Counted from the first letter of the stretch, positions 9,001 through 19,722 are shown. The stretch is DNA of 64,000 bases from Anaerococcus sp. AGMB09787 (GCF_022808955.1 NZ_JAKZEY010000050.1:1-64000), one strand, 5' to 3'. The notes: generated by a model from the sequence alone, not told the origin. Translations and numbers: made by a program.

Positions 9001-9025
9001 TATAGGTTCTTATAAGAAACCTATA
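9001..9025. repeat. Inverted repeat between alsT and treC
   Basis: TATAGGTT and AACCTATA flank a 9-base centre that is itself nearly palindromic (CTTATAAGA). On the minus strand it is followed by an AT-rich tail, so it may be the weak terminator of the treB-treC operon. Nothing else was seen in 9026-9119. Confidence 0.45.
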
Positions 9026-9119
9026 CGCTTAATCTCTTGTCGACAGGTTCTTTAACTATATTCCTTAGAAAGCTTTCTGATATAACTAAAATTTATAGTA
9101 GTTTTGTAATAACCATGGA

Positions 9120-10781
9120 TTAAAATCTTTTTATGAGGGCAAGGCATTCGTAGGGTCTTAGATTTATTTTTTTATTTATTTCGACTCTTCCGTAGTTACC
9201 TAGCAAGTATTCATATTCTTGGTAGGAGTCAACCATGTTTTCTAGATCAACTTCTAAGCTCTTGCCAGTAAAGTTGGAGAAGTTCACTAGGACATTACCC
9301 TCATATTCTCTTACAAAGGCAAGGATATTCTCATCATCTTCAAGAATTGGGAAATACAAACCATCTGATATTAGATTTTCTTCCTTCCTATGCTCTATTA
9401 GTTTTTTGTAATAATAAAAGATAGAATTTTTATCTGCAAGGGCCTTTTTTACATTAATTTCCTTGTAATTATCATTTACCCTAATCCAAGGAGTCTCCTC
9501 ACTAAAGCCAGCATTTGAGCTGTCATTCCATTGCATAGGAGTCCTTGAGTTATCCCTAGACTTAAGCTTAATTATCTTTAGGGCATCATCTTCACTCATC
9601 CCCTTAGCAAGGAGGGCATCGTAGGCATTGAGGCTCTCGACATCCCTATAATCTCCTATGGAATCATAGTCAGGATCTGTCATACCTATTTCTTCTCCCT
9701 GATAAATGAAAGGAGTCCCCCTCATTAGGTGGATGGTTTGAGCTAGCATGGTAGAAGTTTGGTAGTGGTACTTGTCTACATCGCCAAACCTCGTATTTGC
9801 CCTAGTCTGGTCATGGTTATTAAAAAATAAGGCGTTCCACCCACTATGCTCTTGCATCTCGCCTTGCCAGTAGTTTAGGGTGCCCTTTAGTTTTTTGAAA
9901 TCAAAGCTTGCGTCAGTCCATTTTTCTCCGTCCTTATAGTCAACTTTGAGGTGGTGGAAGCTAAAGACCATGGATAATTCACTTCCCTCAGGATTACTAT
10001 AGAGAGCTGAGTTATGAACATCTGTTGAACTCATCTCCCCTACAGTTATTATATCCTCATCCTTGCCAAAGGTATTTTTATTTAGCTCCTCTATCCATTC
10101 ATGGACAATCCTGGTATCGGTGTAGAGCTTCTTCTCTTCATCTATATTGCCTGAACTATCCTTAAGGTCCTTGGACTTACCGATGACATTTAGGACATCA
10201 AACCTAAAGCCCTTGATACCTTTATCTATCCAATAATTTACTATCTTGTAGACTTCTTTGCGGACATTTTTATTGTGCCAATTCAAATCAGCCTGGGTCT
10301 TATCATAAAGGCAGAGGTAATACTTGTCAGTATCACCAAATTTATTCCAGGCTGGACCCCCAAATTTGGAAGTCCAGTTGTTTGGATAAGACCCATCCTT
10401 GCCATCTCTTATATAATAGAAATCTTGGTAGTACTCATCTCCATCTAGTGCCTTTTGGAACCACTCATGAGAGGTGGATGTATGGTTTAAGACCATATCA
10501 AACATTAGACCAAGCCCCTTTTCATCAAAGGTCTCTATTAACTTATCCAGTTCCTCATCAGTCCCAAACAAGGGATCTACATGGTAGTAGTCGGCTATGT
10601 CATAGCCATTATCATTTTGAGGTGATACAAAGAAGGGATTTATCCAAACCATATCAACTCCTAACTTCTTAAAATAATCAGCCTTTTGCCTAATCCCTTC
10701 AAGGTCTCCTATACCATTTCCACTAGTATCTTTAAAAGACCTGGGATAGGCTTGATATATAACTTTCTTACCTAAATTCAT
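9120..10781 (-). CDS. treC: Trehalose-6-phosphate hydrolase (phosphotrehalase)
   Basis: GH13 enzyme that splits trehalose 6-phosphate into glucose and glucose 6-phosphate in the cytoplasm. The catalytic set is intact: nucleophile D195 in GFRFDVLN, acid/base E249 in VGEMSS, and D324 in NNHDQTR; DMVLNHTS is at 95-102. The small C-terminal beta domain ends LRPYECLALIKRF. The 553 residues are normal for TreC. The gene follows the trehalose PTS permease after 8 bases, which makes this substrate far more likely than the related oligo-1,6-glucosidase role. No treR regulator is present nearby. Confidence 0.93.
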   Translation of the reverse strand: MNLGKKVIYQAYPRSFKDTSGNGIGDLEGIRQKADYFKKLGVDMVWINPFFVSPQNDNGYDIADYYHVDPLFGTDEELDKLIETFDEKGLGLMFDMVLNHTSTSHEWFQKALDGDEYYQDFYYIRDGKDGSYPNNWTSKFGGPAWNKFGDTDKYYLCLYDKTQADLNWHNKNVRKEVYKIVNYWIDKGIKGFRFDVLNVIGKSKDLKDSSGNIDEEKKLYTDTRIVHEWIEELNKNTFGKDEDIITVGEMSSTDVHNSALYSNPEGSELSMVFSFHHLKVDYKDGEKWTDASFDFKKLKGTLNYWQGEMQEHSGWNALFFNNHDQTRANTRFGDVDKYHYQTSTMLAQTIHLMRGTPFIYQGEEIGMTDPDYDSIGDYRDVESLNAYDALLAKGMSEDDALKIIKLKSRDNSRTPMQWNDSSNAGFSEETPWIRVNDNYKEINVKKALADKNSIFYYYKKLIEHRKEENLISDGLYFPILEDDENILAFVREYEGNVLVNFSNFTGKSLEVDLENMVDSYQEYEYLLGNYGRVEINKKINLRPYECLALIKRF

Positions 10782-10789
10782 ACAGTCTC

Positions 10790-12235
10790 CTATGAGAAAC
10801 TTGGTGTCTTAAATTCAATCTTGTTTTTAAACATAGATCTTTTTTCAAAGATAATGGTCAAGATTATCGGAACAATTATCGCTATTGCCATGGCTATAGC
10901 AAAGGTAATATAGGATCCAGACTTGATTGATAGGATGCCTGGTAGTCCTCCAATTCCAATATTATAGGCCATAGTCTTGGTTGATACAGAAAATACTCCT
11001 GCTAGGGCTGAGCCTATCATACCTGCTATAAAAGGAAAGCCATATTTGATATTGATACCAAAAAGTGCTGGCTCTGTTACACCCAGGTAGGCTGAAATCG
11101 CTGCAGGGATAGAGATTTGTTCTTCTTTAGTGTCTCCCCTATGAAGATAAATTACAGCAATAACTGCACTGGCTTGGGCTATATTGGATAGGGCGATCAT
11201 TGGCCAAAGGATTGTTCCACCAAAGTCATTAGCTAATTGCAAGTCTATAGCATTGGTCATATGATGGAGACCAGTTATAACAAGTGGTGCATAGAAGAGT
11301 CCAAATATACCACCAAAAATCCAACTAAAGGTTGAAGTTAGTCCACTATAAACTAAATTAGAAATCATAGATCCGACCTTCCAGCCTATAGGTCCCAAAA
11401 TCAAATGAGCCAAGAGTACTGTAGGGACTAGGGAGAACAAAGGTACAAAAATCATTGAAATAGCCTGAGGGATGACCTTTTTGAAGAACCTCTCCAAATA
11501 AACAAGCAAAAAACCTGCAAGCATTGCTGGAATTACTTGAGCTTGATAGCCTATCCTTTGTATTTGGAAAAATCCGAAGTCCCATATAGGAATTTCGCCA
11601 CCATTGGCTACTTCATAGGCATTTAGAAGTAAATTAGGTGAGATAAGGGTAATACCCAAAACTATTCCCAAAATTTGACTTGTACCCATCTTCCTTGTGA
11701 TAGACCAAGTAATGCCTACTGGTAGGTAGTGGAAAATAGCCTCACATATTAGCCACAAGAAGTCATTAACTCCCCTCCAAAAGACATAAGATTCTACTAT
11801 GGTTTGTCCACCCAAAAAACCAAACTGAATTCCCTCCAAGATATTTCTAAAACCTAAGAGCAGACCTCCTACAATAATAGCAGGAATTAGTGGTGCAAAA
11901 ATTTCTGCCAAAACAGAAGATATCCTTTGCAAGACATTTTGATTCTTACTAGCGTCCTTTTTGACTTCATCCTTACTAGCTTCGGTAGCACTAGATATAG
12001 CTATGAAATCATTATAGAAATTATCGACATCATTTCCTATGATAACTTGGAACTGTCCTGCCTGAGTAAAAGAACCCTTGACTGAAGGAATATCCTCAAT
12101 AGCCTCTACATCAGCCTTGGAAGGGTCGTTCAAAACAAAACGCATCCTCGTTACACAGTGAGTTACAGTAGAGATATTGCCATCTCCACCAACATATTCA
12201 TTGAGCTTTTTAGCATCTTCACTATACTTACCCAT
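10790..12235 (-). CDS. treB: PTS trehalose transporter, EIIBC
   Basis: Imports trehalose and phosphorylates it. The EIIB domain (about 1-80) has the phosphocysteine C27 in THCVTRMRF. The EIIC membrane domain (about 105-470) has around ten helices and contains PAIIVGGLLLGFRNILEG and TGLHHMTNAIDLQL. The 481 residues have no C-terminal EIIA domain, so phosphate must come from a separate glucose-type EIIA encoded elsewhere. It is first in the treB-treC operon. Start follows AGGAGG. Assignment to trehalose, not sucrose, rests on treC. Confidence 0.92.
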   Translation of the reverse strand: MGKYSEDAKKLNEYVGGDGNISTVTHCVTRMRFVLNDPSKADVEAIEDIPSVKGSFTQAGQFQVIIGNDVDNFYNDFIAISSATEASKDEVKKDASKNQNVLQRISSVLAEIFAPLIPAIIVGGLLLGFRNILEGIQFGFLGGQTIVESYVFWRGVNDFLWLICEAIFHYLPVGITWSITRKMGTSQILGIVLGITLISPNLLLNAYEVANGGEIPIWDFGFFQIQRIGYQAQVIPAMLAGFLLVYLERFFKKVIPQAISMIFVPLFSLVPTVLLAHLILGPIGWKVGSMISNLVYSGLTSTFSWIFGGIFGLFYAPLVITGLHHMTNAIDLQLANDFGGTILWPMIALSNIAQASAVIAVIYLHRGDTKEEQISIPAAISAYLGVTEPALFGINIKYGFPFIAGMIGSALAGVFSVSTKTMAYNIGIGGLPGILSIKSGSYITFAIAMAIAIIVPIILTIIFEKRSMFKNKIEFKTPSFS

Positions 12236-12327
12236 AATACCTCCTTTAATTTTAGTATTACATATATACCCATTTATCTAAAATTAGGACTTAATTCGTA
12301 GTTATTAGGCTGCTTTCTTGATTTTCA

Positions 12328-12355
12328 TTGTAAAAAAAGTAAACAAGCATATAAT
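12328..12355 (+). promoter_or_regulatory. Promoter of the permease-phosphoribosyltransferase pair
   Basis: TTGTAA and TATAAT separated by 16 bases. The leader to the start codon is about 115 bases; no purine riboswitch fold was recognised in it. Confidence 0.5.
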
Positions 12356-12475
12356 ATCTTTGCAATTATTTCAAGTATAAGTCACTGGTAAAACAACCTA
12401 GCTAGTAAGCTTTTCTTTTACTAAGTAATTTTGATCTAATTGACTAAAATAAAGATTATATTATTAGGAGGATTT

Positions 12476-13531
12476 ATGACTTTAAATGATATCATCGCTG
12501 CCCTAGGGGTTGTTATTAATGGTATACCTCAAGCACTTCTAGCCCTTAGTGTCGGTTTTGAAGCCTTTCCAACTTCATTGGGCTTCTTGGTAGGGGTTAT
12601 CGCTTGTTTATTTTTGCAATCTCCCATACCAATATCCATGCAGGCTGAAACTATAGCCCTAGCTGGTTCTATGGGTAGGGATAAGAGAGAAAGACTATCG
12701 ATAATCTTTTGGACAGGTATTATCATGGCAATACTAGGCTTAACAGGACTCCTATCCTTTATAGTTGGTATAGCCGGAGATGAAATAATAAATGCTATGA
12801 TGGCAGGAGTAGGGCTTATCTTGGCAAAGATCGCCATAGATGGAATTAAAATTAACCCACAAATATCTGGAATTTCTACAGGAGTTGCTATAGTTATATA
12901 CTTCCTATCAGGAAGAAATTTGGTATATACTATAGTGGTTTCAGTTCTTGTTTCTTCAATCTACGCTAATATAAAAAAGATGGACATAGGTAATAAAATA
13001 GTAGCCGAAGAGAGAAAGTTTAGGTTAAGAAAGCCTACTATGTCAACTCATATACTTAGAGGGGCCTTGGCCCTATCCTGCTTAACTATAGGAGCAAACA
13101 TTGCCTTTGGAAATATTACAGCAAGCCTCGGTAATGGAGCTGCAAATGTTGATCATTTAACTATCTATTCTGGTATAGCTGATTCTGTATCAGCCCTCTT
13201 TGGTGGAGCACCTGTTGAATCTATAATTTCTGCAACAGGTGCTAGTGATAATCCAGTCAACTCTGGAGTCTTGATGATGGTGATTTTGGGCTTAATAATG
13301 TTTTTAGGACTTTTGCCAAAGCTTGGTAAGTATGTCCCAGGCGAATCCATCCATGGTTTCCTTTTTGTACTAGGAGCCTTGGTAACAGTTCCTACCAATG
13401 CTGCTGTAGCCTTTAGTGGAGTAAGCCCAGATGCAGCAATTCTTTCTGCCATAACTATGACAGTAACAGCTTCAACAGATCCATTCTTTGGTCTCATGGC
13501 AGGAATAATTTTGAAATTTATATTATTTTAA
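12476..13531 (+). CDS. NCS2-related purine/xanthine permease-like membrane protein
   Basis: A polytopic membrane protein with about 11 hydrophobic segments. The start at 12476 is chosen because AGGAGG lies five bases upstream; that gives 351 residues, shorter than typical NCS2 permeases (about 430). Features such as QSPIPISMQAETIALAG, ITASLGNGAANVDHLTIYSG and VPTNAAVAFSGVSPDAAILS resemble the substrate-helix regions of the xanthine/uracil permease superfamily. The next gene, 9 bases later, encodes a phosphoribosyltransferase, so uptake and salvage of a purine base is a sensible inference. The exact base is unknown. Confidence 0.65.
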   Translation: MTLNDIIAALGVVINGIPQALLALSVGFEAFPTSLGFLVGVIACLFLQSPIPISMQAETIALAGSMGRDKRERLSIIFWTGIIMAILGLTGLLSFIVGIAGDEIINAMMAGVGLILAKIAIDGIKINPQISGISTGVAIVIYFLSGRNLVYTIVVSVLVSSIYANIKKMDIGNKIVAEERKFRLRKPTMSTHILRGALALSCLTIGANIAFGNITASLGNGAANVDHLTIYSGIADSVSALFGGAPVESIISATGASDNPVNSGVLMMVILGLIMFLGLLPKLGKYVPGESIHGFLFVLGALVTVPTNAAVAFSGVSPDAAILSAITMTVTASTDPFFGLMAGIILKFILF

Positions 13532-13540
13532 GGAGATATA

Positions 13541-14092
13541 ATGAATACTTATAAGCTAGAACTTGCAGGTCTAAAAAGGGACCTACCTATAATAGATATT
13601 TCAGATGACTTATCTATAGCAAGCTTTGTACTCCTAGGTGATACTGAAATGACTGAGAAGGCCGCATCAAAGCTCGATGAATTGATACCAAAAGTCGATG
13701 TTTTTATAAGTGCAGAAGCCAAAGGCATCCCCTTGGTTTATGAACTATCTAAGTTAAGAAATATCAAAAGATATGTAGTATGTAGGAAGTCTATTAAAAC
13801 CTATATGACAGATTCAATTGGAGTTTCTGTCAATTCAATAACTACTAAAGATGAGCAAAATCTTTACTTAAATGGTGACGATATAGAATTAATAAAAGAC
13901 AAAGATGTTTGTATCTTGGATGATGTAATCTCTACTGGAGAATCTATTAAGGCTATAGAAGAATTAGTTATTAAGGCTGGTGGTAATATTAAGTCAAAAG
14001 CTGCCATCCTAGCCGAAGGTGATGCAAGCGAGAGGGATGATATAATATTTTTTGAAAGCTTGCCTATTAATCCAAAAAAAATAAATATATAA
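13541..14092 (+). CDS. Adenine phosphoribosyltransferase-like protein
   Basis: Type I phosphoribosyltransferase, transferring phosphoribose from PRPP to a base. The PRPP loop VCILDDVISTGES spans 123-135, the two acidic residues followed by TG being diagnostic. FISAEAKGIPLVYELS at 55-70 resembles the adenine phosphoribosyltransferase segment around GIxL. The 183 residues match that enzyme class. It sits directly behind the permease and shares its transcript. It may be the salvage partner of the imported base or a regulator of the purine response; enzyme identity beyond the fold is inferred. Confidence 0.75.
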   Translation: MNTYKLELAGLKRDLPIIDISDDLSIASFVLLGDTEMTEKAASKLDELIPKVDVFISAEAKGIPLVYELSKLRNIKRYVVCRKSIKTYMTDSIGVSVNSITTKDEQNLYLNGDDIELIKDKDVCILDDVISTGESIKAIEELVIKAGGNIKSKAAILAEGDASERDDIIFFESLPINPKKINI

Positions 14093-14207
14093 AAGGAAAT
14101 TTTTTTAAGATACTTTGTAGAATTAAATGCGACAGCATATGTAAGAAAAACTCATACTAACTTCGGGTAAAATGGTAATAACCACAAAAACATTCACGGT
14201 GGTTAAT

Positions 14208-14818
14208 ATGAGTTATAAAAATCTTACCATAAATGATAGATATAAGATAGAAGTATTAAAAAAAGAGGGCTATTCTTCTAGAATAATAGCGAAAATTCTT
14301 GAACTTCATCACTCGACTATTTCTAGAGAGTTAAAAAGATCCAATAACACTTTTTCGGCTATAGAAGCAAGCAAAGATAGAGAAACCTAGTATTCACATA
14401 AAGGAAGAAAAAGAAAAGTTACAGAAACAATAAAGGATAAAATCATTGAGAAATTGAATTGTAAGTGGTCTCCAGAACAAATTGCCGTTACTGTATTAAA
14501 AGGTGTAATTTCCTTTAAAACTATATACAATTGGCTTTATTCAGGACTAATTCAATTTGAAATAAGTAAACTTAGAAGAAAAGGAAAATCAAGAAAAACT
14601 AAATAAACTAGAGGTAGCTTTAACCTTGGAACTTCCATAAGAAAGAGACCAATCAAAGTCAAGAAAAAAGTAGAGTTTGGACACTGGCAATTAGATACAG
14701 TAGTATCATCTATAGGCAAAATAAAGGATGCTTAGCTACATTCCTTGAGAGAAAAACAAGATTTTATATAGCCTTACCAATGCAAGATATGAGTAAGTGT
14801 TCTATGTTTGAAGCTATC
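14208..14818 (+). pseudogene. Degraded IS30-family transposase
   Basis: The first 61 codons read MSYKNLTINDRYKIEVLKKE and continue through an HTH (SRIIAKILELHHSTISRELKR), then hit TAG at 14388-14390. The same protein continues in frame past that stop (KDKIIEKLNCKWSPEQIAV, KTIYNWLYSGLIQFEISK), hits another stop near 14603, then reads KVEFGHWQLDTVVS, the first catalytic-Asp region, before further stops and frameshifts. The catalytic domain is lost. The remnant ends at an IS200 fragment. A dead insertion sequence. Confidence 0.85.
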
Positions 14819-14896
14819 TTGCCTTCTATATTTTGGTGCAAATACTATATGATATTTGCAATCGTAGGCTTTATGTGATAAAGTATTTTTATCCAT
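14819..14896 (-). pseudogene. IS200/IS605 tnpA 5' fragment
   Basis: On the minus strand an ATG at 14896 behind AAGGAGA begins MDKNTLSHKAYDCKYHIVFA then PKYRRQ, the conserved N-terminus of the IS200/IS605 HUH transposase TnpA. Homology stops at about 14819, where the IS30 remnant begins, so only about 26 codons remain and the HUH and catalytic Tyr are absent. The leader to about 15000 (including TATAAT near 14937) is probably the left end of the same element. Confidence 0.8.
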
Positions 14897-15052
14897 GAAT
14901 GTCTCCTTTTTTAATTGTGCATGTGATTATCACAATTATACTTTAAGGAGGCTTTCTTGGTGCTTGAAGCTAAAGCTAATTTCCTCCACCTTGACCGCAG
15001 GTGATTTTTTTGTTTTGCTCTCTTTCCTTCGCTCAACTCACTTAAGTGAACA

Positions 15053-15092
15053 GAAAAAACAACCCTAATCCTTGCTTGGAATATGGGTTGTT
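15053..15092 (-). terminator. Terminator after the YkvI-like gene
   Basis: On the minus strand AACAACCC, a long loop, GGGTTGTT and then TTTTCTG, 20 bases beyond the stop of the 15112-16362 gene. Confidence 0.75.
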
Positions 15093-15111
15093 GGTAGATT
15101 TCCTATAAATT

Positions 15112-16362
15112 TTAATCTTCGTCATCACTTTCGTTCTCCATAGCTTCTTTTACTGTTTCTTCAGCCTTTTCTTTTATTACTTCATTATCGATGATTGAAG
15201 AGTCTACTAGTTTTTCTAATTTTTTCTTATCTTTTTTGGTGTAGACTTTGTCATCATCAAGTTTTTTTCTCATGAAGTGGCTGATGGCATATCTTTTTTT
15301 CATTTCTACATCTATTGATTCTTTTTCTCTAAAGTAGGCAAAGACTAGGACTATTAGTAATACCATGCCGGTGTAGCCTATAATTGGGTAGAATAACGAT
15401 ACTAGTTGTTTGAAGCCTCCAAAGCTTAGTACAAATCCTACCAGGGTCATTCCTATTAAGAGGATTCTAAATTTCTTTTCATCTCCATTGGAGAATCTCC
15501 TAGCTAGAGCATAAAAGAGTGATACTGCTGTATTGAAGATCATTCCAAAGATAACTATTGACATTACAAAGCCTAGAATTCTGTTTATGTTTGTTACTAC
15601 ATAGAGCATTGGTATATCTAGGCTAGCTACTTCTCCTATTCTTAAAAAGAGGGTTAGGGCTATCATAACTCCAAGGATTCCTACTATTAGTCCACCAAAT
15701 ATTCCCCCCTTGAAGGCTTCTTTGGAGTTAAATTCATCTCCACCTAGGACAAAGGCCATGGATACTCCTGTCATGGTGCAAAGACCGAAGTAGTTTATGG
15801 TTGATATAATTACATTATCGAAGGTTGATGGTACTTGTAGGGCAATTTGTTCTAGTTGGTCAAAGTTCATCGGGTATCTTATGAAGGTATAGATACTAGC
15901 TATCAAGGTAAAGATAATTATAAGCGGTGTGAAGGATCCTATGACCTTGCTTACTTTGTCAAAGTCTAGCATCCCTACACCGATTACAAGAATAGCACAG
16001 ATTACTGATCCCACCCAGTTTTGGATACCAAAGGCTTGGTTTAGGTTGGATCCTGCTCCCGCTATCATTACAAATCCGATTACGAAGCAAGTAAATATTA
16101 ATGATAAGTCCAAAAATTTGCTTATGAATTTGTTTGTTATTTCGTCAAATACATCACTATGGTCATTGGCCATGTAGTGGGATCCTAGTTGTAGGATTAC
16201 TCCTCCTATTAGCATATGTAGGATAGCTACTACTCCAATTCCAATAAGTCCTGGAAGGCCAAGGGATACGAAGTACTGAAGTAGTTCTTGACCAGATGCC
16301 AGTCCTGCCCCCGTCAATACTCCTACATAGGCAAGCATTATGGTTATTGTTTTTTTGTTCAT
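15112..16362 (-). CDS. YkvI-like membrane transporter
   Basis: A 416-residue membrane protein with about ten hydrophobic helices (residues about 8-345) and a charged cytoplasmic tail rich in Lys, Asp and Glu (350-416). The start MNKKTITIMLAYVGVLTGAGLASGQELLQYF, broken here only by reading, shows the unwound first helix typical of LeuT-fold carriers (GAGLASGQE). The family matches Bacillus YkvI, whose substrate is not established. It lies downstream of tuf on the same strand, but a terminator separates them. I infer a small-molecule or amino-acid carrier. Confidence 0.7.
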   Translation of the reverse strand: MNKKTITIMLAYVGVLTGAGLASGQELLQYFVSLGLPGLIGIGVVAILHMLIGGVILQLGSHYMANDHSDVFDEITNKFISKFLDLSLIFTCFVIGFVMIAGAGSNLNQAFGIQNWVGSVICAILVIGVGMLDFDKVSKVIGSFTPLIIIFTLIASIYTFIRYPMNFDQLEQIALQVPSTFDNVIISTINYFGLCTMTGVSMAFVLGGDEFNSKEAFKGGIFGGLIVGILGVMIALTLFLRIGEVASLDIPMLYVVTNINRILGFVMSIVIFGMIFNTAVSLFYALARRFSNGDEKKFRILLIGMTLVGFVLSFGGFKQLVSLFYPIIGYTGMVLLIVLVFAYFREKESIDVEMKKRYAISHFMRKKLDDDKVYTKKDKKKLEKLVDSSIIDNEVIKEKAEETVKEAMENESDDED

Positions 16363-16385
16363 TTAGTCTCCATTTTCTATTATTT

Positions 16386-16416
16386 AAAAAAGCTGACCCA
16401 AAGAGTCGGGCCAGCT
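16386..16416 (-). terminator. Terminator of the str operon
   Basis: On the minus strand AGCTGGCCC and GGGTCAGCT pair around GACTCTTT, followed by TTTTTT. It ends rpsL-rpsG-fusA-tuf transcription. Confidence 0.85.
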
Positions 16417-16434
16417 GATTTTGATTTTTACTTA

Positions 16435-17631
16435 TTACTTAACAACTTTAGTAACAACTCCTGATGCTACTGTTCTTCCACCTTCACGTACTGCGAATCT
16501 TAGTCCTTCTTCTAGAGCTATTGGCTTTTGTAGAGTTATCTTGAAGGTTGCGTTGTCTCCTGGCATTACCATTTCTACGCCTTCTTCTAGTTGGATATCT
16601 CCTGTTACGTCTGTTGTTCTAAAGAAGAATTGTGGTCTATAGCCTGAGAAGAATGGGGTGTGTCTTCCTCCTTCTTCTTTGCTTAGTACGTATACTTGTC
16701 CTTCAAATTCTGTATGTGGGTTTACTGAACCTGGTTTTGCTAGTACTTGTCCTCTTGAAATTTCGTTTCTTTGTACTCCTCTTAGTAGTACTCCTACGTT
16801 GTCTCCTGATTCTGCTTGGTCAAGTGATTTGTGGAACATTTCTACTCCAGTTACTACTGCTTGGCTGGTTTTTTCTGTTAGTCCTACGATTTCTACTGAA
16901 TCGCCTACTTTTAGTGTTCCTCTTTCTACTCTTCCTGTTGCTACTGTTCCTCTTCCTGAGATTGTCATTACGTCTTCTACTGGCATTAGGAATGGTAGGT
17001 CGTTGTCTCTTTCTGGAATGTCAAAGTATTCGTCTACTTCATCCATTAGTTGTAGGATCTTATCTGACCATGGGCCTTCTCCACCTTCTTCTAGGGATTT
17101 TAGTGCTGATCCTACTACTACTGGACAGTTGTCTCCGTCAAAATCGTATTCGCTTAGTAGGTCTCTGATTTCCATTTCTACTAGTTCAATTAGTTCTGGA
17201 TCGTCTACTTGGTCTTCTTTGTTTAGGAATACTGCAATTTTTGGAACGCCTACTTGTCTTGCTAGTAGAATGTGTTCTCTTGTTTGTGGCATTGGACCGT
17301 CAGCTGCACTTACTACGATGATTGCACCGTCCATTTGTGCTGCACCTGTGATCATGTTTTTAACGTAGTCAGCGTGGCCTGGAGCATCAATGTGGGCGTA
17401 GTGTCTTTTTTCTGTTTCGTATTCTACTACTGATGTGTTGATTGTGATTCCACGTTCTCTTTCTTCTGGAGCCTTGTCGATGTGTTCGTAGTCTACGAAT
17501 TCACCTGTTCCATATTTTTTGTTTAGAGCTTGTGTTATAGCTGCTGTTGTTGTTGTTTTACCGTGGTCTACGTGGCCTATTGTACCAATGTTAATATGTG
17601 GTTTGCTTCTGTCAAATGTTTCTTTACTCAT
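16435..17631 (-). CDS. tuf: Elongation factor Tu
   Basis: GTPase that delivers aminoacyl-tRNA to the ribosome. The 398 residues carry all G motifs: GHVDHGKT at 19-26, DAPGHADY, and NKEDQVDD. The effector segment [11 protein letters not shown] precedes the second domain ([20 protein letters not shown]). The C-terminal domain ends [11 protein letters not shown]. It is last in the str operon, 18 bases after fusA. Codon use is strongly biased, as expected for a very highly expressed gene. Confidence 0.99.
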   Translation of the reverse strand: MSKETFDRSKPHINIGTIGHVDHGKTTTTAAITQALNKKYGTGEFVDYEHIDKAPEERERGITINTSVVEYETEKRHYAHIDAPGHADYVKNMITGAAQMDGAIIVVSAADGPMPQTREHILLARQVGVPKIAVFLNKEDQVDDPELIELVEMEIRDLLSEYDFDGDNCPVVVGSALKSLEEGGEGPWSDKILQLMDEVDEYFDIPERDNDLPFLMPVEDVMTISGRGTVATGRVERGTLKVGDSVEIVGLTEKTSQAVVTGVEMFHKSLDQAESGDNVGVLLRGVQRNEISRGQVLAKPGSVNPHTEFEGQVYVLSKEEGGRHTPFFSGYRPQFFFRTTDVTGDIQLEEGVEMVMPGDNATFKITLQKPIALEEGLRFAVREGGRTVASGVVTKVVK

Positions 17632-17649
17632 TTTTTTCTCCTATATTAA

Positions 17650-19722
17650 TTATTTATCTAATACTTGTTCTTTTACGCTTTCTGGAACTTGTGCGTAGTG
17701 GTCAAATTGCATTGAATAGGTTGCTCTACCTTGGGTTTTACTTCTTAGGTCTGTAGCATAGCCGAACATTTCTGATAGTGGAATGAAAGCATTTAGTACG
17801 TGAATGCCATCTTTTGGATTCATACCATCGATCTTTCCTCTTCTTGATGAAACATCGCCCATTACATCTCCAAGGTATTCATCCGGTGTTGTGATTTCAA
17901 CTTTTTCGATAGGTTCAAGTAGGACCGGACCTGCTTTTTCAACAGCGTTTTTGAATCCCATAGATCCAGCTACTTGGAAGGCAACTTCTGATGAGTCGAC
18001 TTCGTGGTAAGATCCATCGAATAGGACTACGTGGAGGTCTACCATTGGGTATCCACCTAGTATACCACTTTCAGCTGCTTCACGAACACCTGCTTCAACT
18101 GGTTTGATGTATTCTTTAGGTACAGCACCGCCGACAATCTTAGATTCGAAGGTAATTCCTTCTCCTTCTTTGTTTGGTGATACTCTTAGGTATACATCAC
18201 CGTATTGACCTGAACCACCGGATTGTCTTACGAACTTACCTTGTGCTTCAGCTTCCTTAGTGATTGATTCTCTGTAAGCTACTTGTGGGTTACCTATGTT
18301 TGCTTCTACCTTAAATTCTCTTAGTAGTCTATCTACGATAACTTCAAGGTGAAGCTCTCCCATTCCTGAGATAATTGTTTGACCTGTCTCTTCATCTGAT
18401 CTTGTTTGGAAAGTTGGATCTTCTTCAGCAAGTTTTTGAAGTCCTACGATCATCTTATCTTGACTTGCTCTTGTTTTTGGTTCAATAGCAACTGAGATAA
18501 CTGGATCAGGGAATTCCATGTTTTCAAGGATAATTGGATTATCTTGATCACATAAACTATCACCTGTTGTTGTATCTTTTAGTCCTAGTAGGGCTACGAT
18601 ATCTCCTGAATAACCAACTTCGATTTCTTGTTGCTTATTGGAGTGCATTTGCATAATACGTCCAACTCTTTCTCTCTTGCCCTTGGTTGCATTGTAGATA
18701 TATGATCCTGATTCGATTGTACCAGAGTAAATTCTAACGTAGATTAGTTTACCTACATAAGGGTCTGTTACAACCTTGAAAGCTAGCGCTGATAGAGGTT
18801 CGTCATCTCCAGGATGTCTTTCTAGTACAACACTTTCATCTTTAGGATCTGTACCTTCAATAGCAGGTACGTCTACTGGACTTGGCATATATTCAACAAT
18901 TGCATCAAGTAGTGCTTGAACACCCTTATTCTTGTATGCTGATCCACATAGGCATGGGAAAATTTTCTTTTCTATAGTTCCCTTTCTGATAGCTTTTTTA
19001 ATCTCTTCTGGTGTAACTTCTTCACCTTCAAGATATTTCATCATGATATCATCATCTACTTCAGAAAGTTCTTCTAATAGGTTTGCCCTATATTCTTCTG
19101 CTTGTTCCTTTAGGTTATCAGGAATTTCTCCTATAACTGGGTGAGCTCCGAGGTCTTCTGTGTTGTAGGTAACTGAGTTCATTTCAACTAGGTCTACTAC
19201 ACCTTCGAATTGTTGTTCAGCTCCTATCGGAATTTCTATAGGAACAGCGTTAGCCTTTAATTTATCTTCGATTGTATCAACAGCCATGAAGAAGTCAGCT
19301 CCTGTAGCATCCATCTTGTTAATAAAACAAATTCTAGGAATATCGTACTTATCAGCTTGTCTCCATACTGTTTCTGATTGAGGTTCTACACCGCTTTTTG
19401 CATCAAATAATGCAACTGCACCGTCCAATACTCTTAATGATCTTTCAACTTCTACAGTAAAGTCAACGTGACCTGGAGTATCTATGATATTAATTCTATG
19501 ATCATTCCAATAACAAGTTGTGGCAGCAGAACCGATTGTGATTCCTCTTTCCTTTTCTTGATCCATGGAGTCCATAACAGCTGTACCATCATGGGTATCA
19601 CCGATTTTATAAATCTTTCCAGTGTAATACAACATTCTTTCTGTAACTGTTGTCTTACCAGCATCTATGTGGGCCATGATACCAATATTTCTGGTATCTT
19701 TTAATGAGACTTCTCTTTTCAT
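17650..19722 (-). CDS. fusA: Elongation factor G
   Basis: Translocation GTPase, 690 residues, the normal length. The P-loop AHIDAGKTT is at 17-25, followed by [22 protein letters not shown] and [10 protein letters not shown]. Domain IV shows the loop [15 protein letters not shown] and the family C-terminus [15 protein letters not shown]. It is in the str operon between rpsG and tuf with short gaps. No fusidic-acid resistance judgement can be made by eye. Confidence 0.99.
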   Translation of the reverse strand: MKREVSLKDTRNIGIMAHIDAGKTTVTERMLYYTGKIYKIGDTHDGTAVMDSMDQEKERGITIGSAATTCYWNDHRINIIDTPGHVDFTVEVERSLRVLDGAVALFDAKSGVEPQSETVWRQADKYDIPRICFINKMDATGADFFMAVDTIEDKLKANAVPIEIPIGAEQQFEGVVDLVEMNSVTYNTEDLGAHPVIGEIPDNLKEQAEEYRANLLEELSEVDDDIMMKYLEGEEVTPEEIKKAIRKGTIEKKIFPCLCGSAYKNKGVQALLDAIVEYMPSPVDVPAIEGTDPKDESVVLERHPGDDEPLSALAFKVVTDPYVGKLIYVRIYSGTIESGSYIYNATKGKRERVGRIMQMHSNKQQEIEVGYSGDIVALLGLKDTTTGDSLCDQDNPIILENMEFPDPVISVAIEPKTRASQDKMIVGLQKLAEEDPTFQTRSDEETGQTIISGMGELHLEVIVDRLLREFKVEANIGNPQVAYRESITKEAEAQGKFVRQSGGSGQYGDVYLRVSPNKEGEGITFESKIVGGAVPKEYIKPVEAGVREAAESGILGGYPMVDLHVVLFDGSYHEVDSSEVAFQVAGSMGFKNAVEKAGPVLLEPIEKVEITTPDEYLGDVMGDVSSRRGKIDGMNPKDGIHVLNAFIPLSEMFGYATDLRSKTQGRATYSMQFDHYAQVPESVKEQVLDK

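Noticed and set aside
12236-12475. Purine riboswitch before the permease-phosphoribosyltransferase pair
   Set aside because: The leader lacks the conserved TATA and loop motifs of the purine aptamer.
16632-17368. Long plus-strand open frames of 178 and 236 residues opposite tuf
   Set aside because: They are antisense to tuf, with low-complexity Leu- or Ser/Thr-rich translations caused by its biased codon use.
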